Shown: one piece after another, positions 25,691 to 33,681 of the stretch
How positions within the stretch are numbered: position 1 is the first letter of the stretch
Layout of the letters: each line of letters opens with the position of its first letter
Source of the DNA: Exiguobacterium chiriqhucha RW-2
Lineage (GTDB): Bacteria > Bacillota > Bacilli > Exiguobacteriales > Exiguobacteriaceae
Assembly (NCBI RefSeq): GCF_000416965.1
Contig: NZ_ATCL01000014.1
Coordinates: 558,001-622,000, forward strand
Length of the DNA stretch: 64,000 nt
Direction: 5' to 3'
The notes under the pieces: model-generated
What the model was told of the DNA's origin: nothing
The model's input: the letters and a program-made list of their open reading frames with translations, nothing else
The model's database searches: none
Position numbers and translations under genes: made by a program

Positions 25691-26926
25691 TTATTTATAC
25701 AACAAATACTCTTTCCGAATCGGCAAGAACGCATCGCGCTCGGCATCGACTTTCGTCATGATCGCCTCAAGCGACTCCCCGGCGAGGATCATGTCTTTCA
25801 CGTAGGCGTTCCCGGTCAGCTTCGTGATGAAATCATTGGCGAGGAACTCGAACTCGTCCGGATACAGGTCGTGTGCCGTCTTGACCATGGCGATGCCGGT
25901 CTTGACCGCTTCGAACTTCGTCGGCTCCGTGACGTACACTTCAACGCCGTGCGACAGTTTGCCAGCGTTCTTCGAGAACGTCGGCGTGAACGAGGCGGCA
26001 CGGAACGTGACGCCCGGAAGCTCGAGCGCGTTCAACGTCTTGGCATAGTCATGCGCCTTCACGTAAGGGGCGCCAATCAATTGGAACGGCTTCGTTGTGC
26101 CGCGTCCTTCCGACAGGTTCGTCCCTTCGAACAGACCGGTTGCCGGATAGACGTTGACCGTGTCCGTCGTCGGCATGTTCGGTGACGGCATGACGAACGG
26201 GAGTCCCGTATCCTCGTACAGCATCGAGCGCTTCCAGCCCTTCATCTTGACGACTTCGAGATCGGCTTGAATCTGATACTCCGTGTTGAACAAGCGTGCG
26301 AGCTCACCGACGGTCATGCCGTGCTTGAGCGGGATCGGATAGAGGCCGATGAAGCTCGAATAGGCCGGGTCGAGCACTGGACCTTCGACGCGGAGGCCAC
26401 CTTGCGGGTTCGGCCGGTCGAGGACGACGAACGGGATGTCATTCTCGGCTGCGGCTTCCATTGCATACGCCATCGTATAGATGTACGTATAGAAGCGTGT
26501 GCCGACGTCCTGAATGTCGAAGACGAGCACATCGACGTCTTTGAGCATCTCGGCCGTCGGTTTTTTCGTCGCCCCATACAGACTATAGACGGGGAGTCCC
26601 GTCACTTCGTCGATATAGGAACTGATCGTCGATCCGGCTTGCGCATCACCGCGGACACCGTGTTCTGGTCCGTACAGTGCCGTCAATTCGAAATCATCTG
26701 AGTTATGGAACAAGTCGACGATACTGGTCATGTTGGCATCGATTCCGGTCGGATTCGTGATCAGTCCGACTCGTTTACCGGCCAAGATTTCAGGGTTGTC
26801 CATCAACCGGTCGACCCCGAGCTCGACTTTCGGTTTCTTCGGCTCTGACTTGGCATCGGCATCGAGTAACATGACAGATGACGTGACGAGTGTGAGGGCG
26901 GCGAGGCCGCCAATCCATTTCTTCAT
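25691..26926 (-). CDS. namZ: Secreted DUF1343 / NamZ-type exo-beta-N-acetylmuramidase
   Basis: A 411-residue protein with a signal peptide (MKKWIGGLAALTLVTSSVML). The DUF1343 core is clear: GVDRLMDNP, GKRVGLITNPTGID, ALYGPEHGVRGDAQAG, DVLVFDIQDVGTRFYTYI, VLDRPNPQGG and PSPNMPTTD followed by EGTNLSEGRGTT. This family includes B. subtilis NamZ (YbbC), which releases MurNAc from the non-reducing end of peptidoglycan chains during cell-wall recycling. The muropeptide uptake and MurQ genes that usually accompany it are absent from the window. A cre-like site and sigma-A-like promoter lie upstream. Confidence 0.88.
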   Translation of the reverse strand: MKKWIGGLAALTLVTSSVMLLDADAKSEPKKPKVELGVDRLMDNPEILAGKRVGLITNPTGIDANMTSIVDLFHNSDDFELTALYGPEHGVRGDAQAGSTISSYIDEVTGLPVYSLYGATKKPTAEMLKDVDVLVFDIQDVGTRFYTYIYTMAYAMEAAAENDIPFVVLDRPNPQGGLRVEGPVLDPAYSSFIGLYPIPLKHGMTVGELARLFNTEYQIQADLEVVKMKGWKRSMLYEDTGLPFVMPSPNMPTTDTVNVYPATGLFEGTNLSEGRGTTKPFQLIGAPYVKAHDYAKTLNALELPGVTFRAASFTPTFSKNAGKLSHGVEVYVTEPTKFEAVKTGIAMVKTAHDLYPDEFEFLANDFITKLTGNAYVKDMILAGESLEAIMTKVDAERDAFLPIRKEYLLYK

Positions 26927-26946
26927 AACTTTTCCTCCTTCATGAA

Positions 26947-27000
26947 TGTAAGCGCTTTACTACTTATTGGAAAGTGTACCATTCTGTATTTTTAATTCAA
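26947..27000 (-). promoter_or_regulatory. namZ promoter with cre-like CcpA site
   Basis: On the minus strand TTGAAT (26995-27000), a 16-bp spacer and TACACT (26973-26978) form a plausible promoter. Downstream of it, TGTAAGCGCTTTAC (26947-26960, + strand) fits the cre consensus at 12 of 14 positions, a roadblock position consistent with carbon catabolite repression. Confidence 0.5.
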
Positions 27001-27053
27001 TATAAAGTGAATAAAATAGGAAATTTTATTTCTGAATTTGATTCGTTGTACCT

Positions 27054-27081
27054 AAAAAGCCACCGGATTTCTCCGATGGCT
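27054..27081 (-). terminator. Intrinsic terminator of the C39-like protein gene
   Basis: Minus-strand arms AGCCATCGGA (27081-27072) and TCCGGTGGCT (27067-27058), one G-U pair, four-base loop, followed by TTTTTA. Confidence 0.85.
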
Positions 27082-27087
27082 GGTCGA

Positions 27088-28722
27088 TTATCGTACGGCA
27101 AGTGCTTTCCATCCCGTCGCGCCCATGACAGAGCTGACTTGGCTTTTCGGGATGACGAGGCGACCGCGGTAAGGGTCGTTGATGTAGAGGTTGTTCTTGT
27201 CATAGCCCGTCGCGAGCATGACATGATAATTGACGAAACCGGTGAATTTTTTGTTCGAAGCGGTATACCAATTGAAGTGACCGTAAGGCTGTTTAAAGTC
27301 GACGCTTGCCCAGACGATGACCGGATTGCCGAGTGACAGCTCGCGCTCGATTGAAGATAATCCTTGGCCGGACAAGTCTTTCACAGGCCGGTATTTGCTC
27401 GAGAAATTGATCATGCCTTTCGGATAAATGCCGTAGTTGCGATATTTGCTGAGCTTGCCTTTCGGGTCGCCTGTGAACATGACGTTCGGGTCGACCCAGC
27501 GGTAGAGCCGATTCTCATAGCGGGCGTTCCACATGCTTTTCGGCATCTCCCGATATAGCGTCTCGGCGCTGACGACGCGTCCTTTTTTCTCGAGCGCCAT
27601 CTTGAGCGAGAAGAACTCGCAGCCGGACGGGTAGCCCATCTGGAACTGACGATAGAGCGGCACGCTCATCTTATAGGTGGAGAGCGGGTTGCTATAGGCG
27701 CCCCGGGCATCGAACGTGGCGTTGCCGATGCGTTTGTTCTTATACATGACGCCCGACAGATCGAAGAAATACCACTTGCCGTTGATGACTTGCCAATCTG
27801 TCTTCTTCGTCAAGGTCGGTGCAAAATATTCGTATTGCGTCGTATATTTCCAACCAGTCTCACGGACGCCGGTCGAGTGGAAGTAGTAATAGCGAGTCCC
27901 GACCTTGTGTTTTCCTTGCAAACGATAGCCGTAGACGGGATGGAACCCGTACACTTTGCCGTCAATCGTCTGCAGGCCGTAGCGACGTTTTCCGTCCGTC
28001 CCGAAATAGTAATAGCGAGAGGCGACTTTTTGAACGCCGGCCAACCGATAGCCGTACGTCTCGTGGAAACCGTAAACGGTCGTCCCAATCTTTTTCAGCC
28101 CGTGCTGGCGTACACCGCTTGTACCGAAGTAGTAGTGGCGCGTGCCGATTTGGTGCCAGCCGGTCGCGACCTGTCCGTCTTTCAAGAGCAAGTATTTCTT
28201 ACCGTTGATTGTGTACATGCCCGACCGAATCGTTCCGTTTTCGAATATGTAATGCTTCACGCCGTTGACGGTTTGCCAACCGCTCAACCGTTTCCCTTCA
28301 AGAGAGAACAAGTAGCGTTTCCCGTCCACGGTCAAAAAGCCGGTCGCCATGACGCCATTCGATTTGAAGTAATAGAGACCGTTCGTGAGTTGTTGCCAGC
28401 CTTTCAGCTGCTTCCCGTCGGCGGCGAACAAGTAGATCGCCCCGTCAATCGAATAGCGCCCGGTGACGAGCACACCGTCCGTTTCAAAATAATATGTAGC
28501 GCCATCGATTGCTTGCCAACCGACGGCCATCGTCCCATCTGCCGCGAAATAGTACGTCTTGCCGTCAATCACTTGCCAGCCGGTCAGCACCGTGCCGTCT
28601 TCTGTCGTATAGACCGTTCCCGTCGTCGTCGTTTGAAATCCGGCCGCGGCATGGACGTGGTCGTTACTGAGGATGATGCTCATACTGATGGCCAAACCTG
28701 CTACTACATGACTCCACTTCAT
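27088..28722 (-). CDS. Secreted C39-like cysteine peptidase with about 15 choline-binding-type repeats
   Basis: A 544-residue protein; ATG 28722 follows TGGAGGAACG and begins a signal peptide (MKWSHVVAGLAISMSIIL, probable cut after VHA). Residues ~30-340 are a ladder of ~20-residue repeats with the pattern G-W-Q-x-I-D-G-x-x-Y-Y-F-x-x-D-G, typical of choline/glucan-binding repeats; the middle ones change to pairs of the type YYFGTDGKRRYG / VYGFHPVYGYRLQG. The C-terminal ~185 residues are a C39-like peptidase domain with the cysteine in YPSGCEFFSLKM, the histidine in NYHVMLATGYD and a following NDPYRG. Probably wall-bound through the repeats; the peptide target is unknown. Confidence 0.88.
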   Translation of the reverse strand: MKWSHVVAGLAISMSIILSNDHVHAAAGFQTTTTGTVYTTEDGTVLTGWQVIDGKTYYFAADGTMAVGWQAIDGATYYFETDGVLVTGRYSIDGAIYLFAADGKQLKGWQQLTNGLYYFKSNGVMATGFLTVDGKRYLFSLEGKRLSGWQTVNGVKHYIFENGTIRSGMYTINGKKYLLLKDGQVATGWHQIGTRHYYFGTSGVRQHGLKKIGTTVYGFHETYGYRLAGVQKVASRYYYFGTDGKRRYGLQTIDGKVYGFHPVYGYRLQGKHKVGTRYYYFHSTGVRETGWKYTTQYEYFAPTLTKKTDWQVINGKWYFFDLSGVMYKNKRIGNATFDARGAYSNPLSTYKMSVPLYRQFQMGYPSGCEFFSLKMALEKKGRVVSAETLYREMPKSMWNARYENRLYRWVDPNVMFTGDPKGKLSKYRNYGIYPKGMINFSSKYRPVKDLSGQGLSSIERELSLGNPVIVWASVDFKQPYGHFNWYTASNKKFTGFVNYHVMLATGYDKNNLYINDPYRGRLVIPKSQVSSVMGATGWKALAVR

Positions 28723-28783
28723 AGTCGTTCCTCCACAATCGAATTGCAAAATTGGAATTATTTTGTAAATTAAGTATACATGA

Positions 28784-28808
28784 GAAAAGCCGCCCTGACT
28801 CGGCGGCT
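28784..28808 (-). terminator. Intrinsic terminator of the YxlEFG-like operon
   Basis: Minus-strand arms AGCCGCC (28808-28802) and GGCGGCT (28794-28788), seven-base loop, then TTTTCTC. Confidence 0.75.
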
Positions 28809-28835
28809 AAAGGACTATTTTGAGAAGGTGTTACA

Positions 28836-29594
28836 TCAGGACGAACGGCTTATGAACAACAACCGTTTCGAGGCGACGAAGAGCGTCGCGCCAATCAACA
28901 AGACGCTGCTGACGATCGGCCAAACGAGTAAACTCTCGCCCATGAGCACTTCGGCCGATAACGAGCCGAGCCGCCACGGCATCCAGTCCCACTCGAGCCA
29001 ACCGAGAAGGAGTGACATGATGAAGTGGAGGGCGAGCGTGATGACAAGGGCGACGAGGCCGCTCTCGAGCAACGCTGCGAACAAGAAGAAAATCGATAGC
29101 TGGACGACGAAATGGAGCATGAGCAGCCCGGTCGCGATCAAGAAATCGGTGACGTCGAACGAATCGAATAAAACGATTGTATAGTAGGCGGCGCTCAATT
29201 GGGCGAGGCCGATGGCGACGACGGCGAGTAGCGAATAATGTCCCCATTTGCTGAGGACAATGCGCGTGCCCGGAATCTTGAGCGACTTGAGCCAGGCGAG
29301 CGTGCCGAGCGACCGTTCGTGACTGAACGTATGCATGGCGGATAACAGCACGACGAGCAGGCCGATTTGTCGCAACTGTTCGCTCGCCGACATGAGCACT
29401 TCTTCTGGTGACGGGGTCGGAATTTCGATGACCGCCCCGTCCGGCAGGTTGCCGCCCGAGGCCAAGATGTCCGGGAGGAAATAAAGCGTGAGCGGTTGCA
29501 TCGCCGCAAGCAACATCAAGGCAATCGGTACCCAAATCATCCGTTTATTGCGCCATGACTCTTTCCACTCTTGTTTGAAGATGGCCAGTTTCAT
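28836..29594 (-). CDS. ABC transporter permease (YxlG-like)
   Basis: A 252-residue membrane protein with about six hydrophobic segments, starting MKLAIFKQEWKESWRNKRMIW, a common beginning for ABC-2 permeases of this type. The start ATG overlaps the ATPase stop (TGATG), behind AGGTG, so translation is coupled. An outside loop (~35-75) separates the first two helices. It should pair with the ATPase at 29594-30442. Gene order and the small PLDc_N protein upstream recall yxlE-yxlF-yxlG of the B. subtilis sigY operon. Substrate unknown. Confidence 0.82.
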   Translation of the reverse strand: MKLAIFKQEWKESWRNKRMIWVPIALMLLAAMQPLTLYFLPDILASGGNLPDGAVIEIPTPSPEEVLMSASEQLRQIGLLVVLLSAMHTFSHERSLGTLAWLKSLKIPGTRIVLSKWGHYSLLAVVAIGLAQLSAAYYTIVLFDSFDVTDFLIATGLLMLHFVVQLSIFFLFAALLESGLVALVITLALHFIMSLLLGWLEWDWMPWRLGSLSAEVLMGESLLVWPIVSSVLLIGATLFVASKRLLFISRSS

Positions 29595-30442
29595 CAGGCG
29601 TTCACCTCCAAAAAGAGTGACTCGAGCGATGGATGCCCGACATGGAGCGATTGGAGTCTTAGACCGCGCTCCAGCAGCAACTGCAGTAGCGCCCGTTCCG
29701 TCACGTCTTTCGCGTCGGTCTCCAGTTCCCATGTCGTCCCGGAGCGGGTGGCGTGGCTGACACCCGGGAGCGTTCGCCACTCATCCTCTGTCACGACGTC
29801 GTTGAACAGACGGACTTGAATCGAGGACTTCGAGCCGAGCAAATCGGTCACGGTCCCTTCCATGAGCAGGCGACCTTGTCGGAGCAGGAGTACCCAGTCG
29901 CTCGCTTCCTCGGCATCGGGGAGCACGTGCGTCGAATAGAGAATCATCCGCTCTCGTTTCAAGTCGCTTAAGAGGTCGAGTACTTCCCGGCGGCCGCGCG
30001 GGTCGAGCGCCGAGACGGGTTCATCGAGCAGTAACAGCTCCGGGTCATGCACGAGTGCCTGGGCGATGCCGAGCCGTTGCCGCATGCCGCCGGACAAGTG
30101 TGCCGCCGGTCGATCGACGGGCTCGAGTCCGACCCGTTTCAACAAATGGACCGGGTCGACATTCGTGACGCCGGTCAACTCGGCCGCATAGCGAATCGTC
30201 TCGACCGGTGTGAGCGATGGATAGAGCGCCGGTCGCTGTGGCAGATAGCCGATACGGATGGCGTCATGCCCGACGATCTGTCCGGACGTCGGTGTCGTCA
30301 CGCGGGCAATCATATTGAGCAGTGTCGTCTTGCCGGCCCCGTTCTCACCGAGGAGCGAGGTACAGCCGGGGCGGAGTGAGAAGCTGACGTCGTCGAGCGC
30401 GGTGAACGTGCCGAATCGTTTCGTCAGTTGAGTGACGTTCAT
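29594..30442 (-). CDS. ABC transporter ATP-binding protein (YxlF-like)
   Basis: A 282-residue ATPase. Walker A is GENGAGKTT, signature LSGGMRQRLGIA, Walker B ELLLLDEPVSALDP, and H-loop YSTHVLPD; a C-terminal extension of ~70 residues follows. ATG 30442 overlaps the stop of the small upstream gene by ATGA, which fixes this start over in-frame codons farther upstream. No separate strong ribosome binding site is seen, so it relies on coupling. It is the energy subunit for the permease next door. Confidence 0.88.
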   Translation of the reverse strand: MNVTQLTKRFGTFTALDDVSFSLRPGCTSLLGENGAGKTTLLNMIARVTTPTSGQIVGHDAIRIGYLPQRPALYPSLTPVETIRYAAELTGVTNVDPVHLLKRVGLEPVDRPAAHLSGGMRQRLGIAQALVHDPELLLLDEPVSALDPRGRREVLDLLSDLKRERMILYSTHVLPDAEEASDWVLLLRQGRLLMEGTVTDLLGSKSSIQVRLFNDVVTEDEWRTLPGVSHATRSGTTWELETDAKDVTERALLQLLLERGLRLQSLHVGHPSLESLFLEVNA

Positions 30443-30642
30443 CGCTTCGTCCGTCCCCATAGGAAGTAGACGATCGGCCCGAGAATGTTGATGAATAGGA
30501 TGACGAGGAGCCATACCCATTTCGGTCCATTCGTTTCTTGCCGTTTGAGCAAATCAATCAAGGCGACGACGAGCAAGATGAGTTGCAGCACGAGCAATGG
30601 CAAGAGGATGAGCAATAAATTTGAGTCATTGGTAATGTCCAA
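30439..30642 (-). CDS. Small PLDc_N membrane protein (YxlE-like)
   Basis: A 67-residue protein with two transmembrane helices (LLLILLPLLVLQLILLVVALI and WVWLLVILFINILGPIVYFLWG). The second carries the PLDc_N signature N-x-x-G-P-x-x-Y-F-x-x-G followed by a basic end. The start is a TTG with AAGGAGG 7 bp upstream. In B. subtilis the homologous small protein YxlE is part of the sigY operon and has been described as a negative regulator of sigma Y; here no sigma factor gene adjoins it. It leads the ABC operon with a 4-bp overlap. Confidence 0.82.
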   Translation of the reverse strand: MDITNDSNLLLILLPLLVLQLILLVVALIDLLKRQETNGPKWVWLLVILFINILGPIVYFLWGRTKR

Positions 30643-30712
30643 TTATGTTCCTCCTTCATAAATGAGTTCACTACTTCATTCCACATATAGGACCTATTTC
30701 CTGTATGGAACA

Positions 30713-30742
30713 GAAAAAAGCCCTTTCTCCGTAAAGAAAGGG
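30713..30742 (-). terminator. Intrinsic terminator of the universal stress protein gene
   Basis: Minus-strand arms CCCTTTCT (30742-30735) and AGAAAGGG (30728-30721) with a six-base loop, then CTTTTTT. Confidence 0.88.
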
Positions 30743-30748
30743 TGACAA

Positions 30749-31162
30749 TCATTTGACGATGATGACCGGGGCGAGGGCGCGCTTGGCGAGCTTATGGCTG
30801 ACGCTGCCGAGCACGAACTCTTGGAACGTGTTCAGTCCGCGTGAACCGACGACGACATACTCGTATGGTTGATGGTTCGCATATTTGACGAGCTCGATGT
30901 CCGGCTCCCCACGAAGTTCGATATATTCATACTCAAGCCCGGCTGCAACGATTTGATCGAAGAGCGGTTGCAACATCTGCTGGCGCTTCGTTTCAAGATC
31001 GATTTTTCCGGTCGAGTTGAGTGCGGCTTCTTTCGATTCTTTGGCGCTGACGACATGGACGATGTCGATGGATGCGTCTGATGCCTTGGCGAGCTGGATC
31101 GCTTTCTCAAGTGCCCGCTTCGAGTGGGCAGATCCGTCTGCCGCTAAAAATACCTTTCCCAT
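30749..31162 (-). CDS. Universal stress protein, UspA family
   Basis: A 137-residue single-domain Usp protein. ATG 31162 sits behind GAGGAGGACG. It begins KVFLAADGSAHSKRAL and ends with the ATP-binding type motif VVGSRGLNTFQEFVLGSVSHKLAKRA, close to the family G-x2-G-x9-G-S/T pattern, so nucleotide binding is likely. Usp proteins accumulate during stress and are thought to act as signalling or protective factors; the partner is unknown. It is a single gene between two terminators. Confidence 0.92.
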   Translation of the reverse strand: MGKVFLAADGSAHSKRALEKAIQLAKASDASIDIVHVVSAKESKEAALNSTGKIDLETKRQQMLQPLFDQIVAAGLEYEYIELRGEPDIELVKYANHQPYEYVVVGSRGLNTFQEFVLGSVSHKLAKRALAPVIIVK

Positions 31163-31228
31163 TGAAACGTCCTCCTCTTTCACACAATCTACTTTTAGTA
31201 TATGCGATTTACTAGAGCCATGGATATA

Positions 31229-31259
31229 AAAAAGGGAGCGAACGTGAATGTTCACTCCC
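31229..31259 (-). terminator. Intrinsic terminator of the SulP permease gene
   Basis: Minus-strand arms GGGAGTGAAC (31259-31250) and GTTCGCTCCC (31243-31234), one G-U pair, six-base loop, then TTTTTT. Confidence 0.88.
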
Positions 31260-31271
31260 GAAGAAATTGAA

Positions 31272-32753
31272 TTAATGGCCGGCGCTTGTTTCTTGTTGCT
31301 TCAAGTGTAGCGCGAGCGTATTGAGCAGTTTCTCTGAATCTTTGTTCAAGTTCAACAGTTCCGGCTCGATCCCGACTTCACGGTACTTAAAGACAACTTT
31401 ATCAATGGCGCCGATGGCCGAGTCGTCCCAAAGATGCGTGTTCGAGAAATCGATTGTGACGTATTTAACACCGTCTTCGGCGTCTTCGGTCACATCGAAC
31501 TGATTGACGAACTCGGACGTCGAAGCGAAGAAGAGCTGACCGTTCACGATGTAGCGGGCACGGTCGGCGTCCACACTGCGGTCAAGTTCGATTTTCGAGA
31601 TTTTTGCGGCGAAGAGGATGGCTGCCGTCAAGATCCCGGCGAACACACCGAGTGACAAGTCGTGCGTGACGACCGTGACGAGCACCGTCACGAGCATGAC
31701 GACCGTATCCGATTTTTGAGCGGTGCGCATCGCTTTGAGCGAGCCCCAGTCAAACGTCGCATACGAGACGAAAAACATGACACCGACAAGGGCGCCGATC
31801 GGGATGAGCATCAACACGTCACTCATCGTCATGATCATGATGAATAACGCGAGTCCGGCGACGAACGTCGACAGACGGCCGCGAGCACCGGACGAGACGT
31901 TGATGACCGATTGGCCAATCATCGCACACCCTGGCATCCCGCCGAAGAGACCGGCGATGATGTTGGCGATACCTTGTCCTTTTGATTCTCGGTTCTTGTT
32001 CGAATCCGTTCCCGTCATGTCATCGACGATTTGTGCCGTCAACAGCGACTCGATCAATCCGACAAAGGCGAGGGAAATCGAGTAGGGGAGGATGATCATC
32101 AACGTCTCAAACGTCAACGGGACGTTCGGGAATAAAAATTCCGGGAGCGTTGCTGAAATCGTACCCATGTCGCTAATGTTTTTCGTCTCGAGCCCGAGCG
32201 TGACCGCCAGAATCGTCATAACGACGATGGCGACGAGCGGTGCCGGGATGACTTTGTTGATGCGTGGGAACAAGAAGATGATGGCGAGCGATCCAATGAC
32301 GAGCGCCCAGATAATCCAGCTCTCACCTTCAAAGTTCGTCAATTGCGCCTGGAAGATCAAAATCGCCAAGGCATTGACGAAGCCGACCATGACGGCGCGC
32401 GGGATGAACTTCATCAAGCGGGCGATGCCGAAATAGCCGAGCGCAATTTGAATGATTCCGGCGAGAATCCCGGCAGCGAGTAAATACTGCAACCCGTAAT
32501 CGGCGACGAGCGAGACGATGACGAGCGCCATCGCACCGGTCGCAGCCGAAATCATGGCCGGACGCCCACCGGCAATCGAGATGACCATCGCGATGATGAA
32601 CGACGCATAGAGCCCGACCATCGGATCGACCCCAGCGATGAGCGAGAAGGCAATCGCCTCAGGGATGAGGGCGAGTGCGACGACGAAGCCGGCTAGGACG
32701 TCGGCCCGGACGTTGCCGAGCCAATCTTGTTTAATCGTATTCAATTTTTCCAA
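31272..32753 (-). CDS. SulP-family anion permease with C-terminal STAS domain
   Basis: A 493-residue transporter. I choose TTG 32753 because AGAGGTG lies 7 bp upstream and the protein then begins [22 protein letters not shown], the normal SulP start. About 11-12 transmembrane helices follow, including [22 protein letters not shown] and [23 protein letters not shown] (core SulP motifs, interrupted here only for brevity). Residues ~405-490 are a STAS domain ([21 protein letters not shown]). It could carry sulfate, bicarbonate or a dicarboxylate; bacterial SulP substrates vary and no sulfate-assimilation genes adjoin it. Confidence 0.9.
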   Translation of the reverse strand: MEKLNTIKQDWLGNVRADVLAGFVVALALIPEAIAFSLIAGVDPMVGLYASFIIAMVISIAGGRPAMISAATGAMALVIVSLVADYGLQYLLAAGILAGIIQIALGYFGIARLMKFIPRAVMVGFVNALAILIFQAQLTNFEGESWIIWALVIGSLAIIFLFPRINKVIPAPLVAIVVMTILAVTLGLETKNISDMGTISATLPEFLFPNVPLTFETLMIILPYSISLAFVGLIESLLTAQIVDDMTGTDSNKNRESKGQGIANIIAGLFGGMPGCAMIGQSVINVSSGARGRLSTFVAGLALFIMIMTMSDVLMLIPIGALVGVMFFVSYATFDWGSLKAMRTAQKSDTVVMLVTVLVTVVTHDLSLGVFAGILTAAILFAAKISKIELDRSVDADRARYIVNGQLFFASTSEFVNQFDVTEDAEDGVKYVTIDFSNTHLWDDSAIGAIDKVVFKYREVGIEPELLNLNKDSEKLLNTLALHLKQQETSAGH

Positions 32754-32928
32754 AAGAACACACCTCTCTATATATTTTTTTGACTTTGATCTCCGAGTCT
32801 CACGAAGATCAAACGCCGCATTATATGAGAGAAGTCGTTCGACCGACACATGTTTTCACAACGTGTTCCATCATACCGAACTTTTTACGAGAAGACAATT
32901 GCTCCGCATGAGAAACTATGGTATTTTC

Positions 32929-32961
32929 ATAACGTAAAGGTTATATAACGGATTTGTTATA
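32929..32961. promoter_or_regulatory. Candidate ArsR operator
   Basis: Two overlapping inverted repeats precede arsR: ATAAC-N5-GGTTAT (32929-32944) and TATAAC-N6-GTTATA (32944-32961). The second overlaps a -10-like TATAAC. They match the AT-rich dyads bound by ArsR/SmtB repressors. Confidence 0.5.
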
Positions 32962-32979
32962 CAGAGAAGGAGAATGACG

Positions 32980-33297
32980 ATGCATACGGTAGATGATTTA
33001 AGTAAAGTGCTCAAAGTGCTCGCCGACCCGACCCGTTTGACGATGCTCAAACAAATGCAAGGCGGGGAGCAATGTGCCTGCAGTTTTGTTGACTGTTTCG
33101 ACATTTCGCAGCCAGCCATTAGCCGCCACTTGAAGATGATGCGGCAAGCAGGGCTCCTGTTAGAGCGCCGCGACAAGCAATGGATTCACTATCGATTGAA
33201 CGAGACGAGCCCATTCTACTCAATCGTCATCGATTTGCTCGACAAAATCGAGACGGTCGAGGCGAATTGTGACTGCGAAACGGACTGTGCGATTTAA
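32980..33297 (+). CDS. arsR: ArsR-family arsenite-responsive repressor
   Basis: A 105-residue winged-helix repressor. ATG 32980 has AAGGAG 7 bp upstream; the earlier ATG 32974 is only 1 bp from it. The family pattern VLKVLADPTRLTMLKQM, the metalloid-binding region EQCACSFVDCF (Cys-x-Cys plus a third Cys) in the DNA-binding helix, and SQPAISRHLKMMRQAGLL are present. A C-terminal CDCETDC cluster adds further cysteines. It should release the operator on binding As(III) or Sb(III). It leads a six-gene operon with 13-bp spacing to arsD. Confidence 0.93.
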   Translation: MHTVDDLSKVLKVLADPTRLTMLKQMQGGEQCACSFVDCFDISQPAISRHLKMMRQAGLLLERRDKQWIHYRLNETSPFYSIVIDLLDKIETVEANCDCETDCAI

Positions 33298-33310
33298 GGA
33301 GGAGTCAACG

Positions 33311-33670
33311 ATGAAACTTGAAGTATTCGAACCAGCTATGTGTTGCCCGACCGGACTTTGTGGTCCGTCAATCGATCCGGAACTGACGCGGATTGCGACA
33401 ATCCATTACGTATTGAAACAACGCGGCTTTGATGTGGCCCGTTATAACCTCGCCTCCGAGCCGAACCGCTTCGTCGAGAACGCCCATGTCCAAGCTGAAA
33501 TCGCGAACGGACTCGAGACGCTTCCGCTCACCGTCGTCGACGGTGCCATCGTCAAACGTGGGGCTTATATGACGAACGAGGAAATTGCCGAGTTGACAGG
33601 ACTCCCTGTCGAAGCGTTCGCCGCACAAGACGGCGAGAAACCGAAAGTGCGCATCACGCTTAAAAAATAA
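33311..33670 (+). CDS. arsD: Arsenite metallochaperone ArsD
   Basis: A 119-residue protein with ATG behind AAGGAGGAG. The N-terminus carries MCCPTGLCG, the three cysteines that bind As(III) and pass it to ArsA (Cys12, Cys13 and Cys18 in the E. coli protein). The rest is a thioredoxin-like fold with LPLTVVDGAIVKRGAYM. The C-terminal vicinal cysteine pairs of the plasmid R773 protein are absent, which does not affect the chaperone function in described homologues. Placed directly upstream of arsA, as expected. Confidence 0.95.
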   Translation: MKLEVFEPAMCCPTGLCGPSIDPELTRIATIHYVLKQRGFDVARYNLASEPNRFVENAHVQAEIANGLETLPLTVVDGAIVKRGAYMTNEEIAELTGLPVEAFAAQDGEKPKVRITLKK

Positions 33671-33681
33671 GGAGGCGCGTC

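Noticed and set aside
27790-28773. Plus-strand open frame opposite the repeat ladder of the C39-like protein
   Set aside because: Its apparent internal repeats are only the complement of the real repeats; no ribosome binding site.
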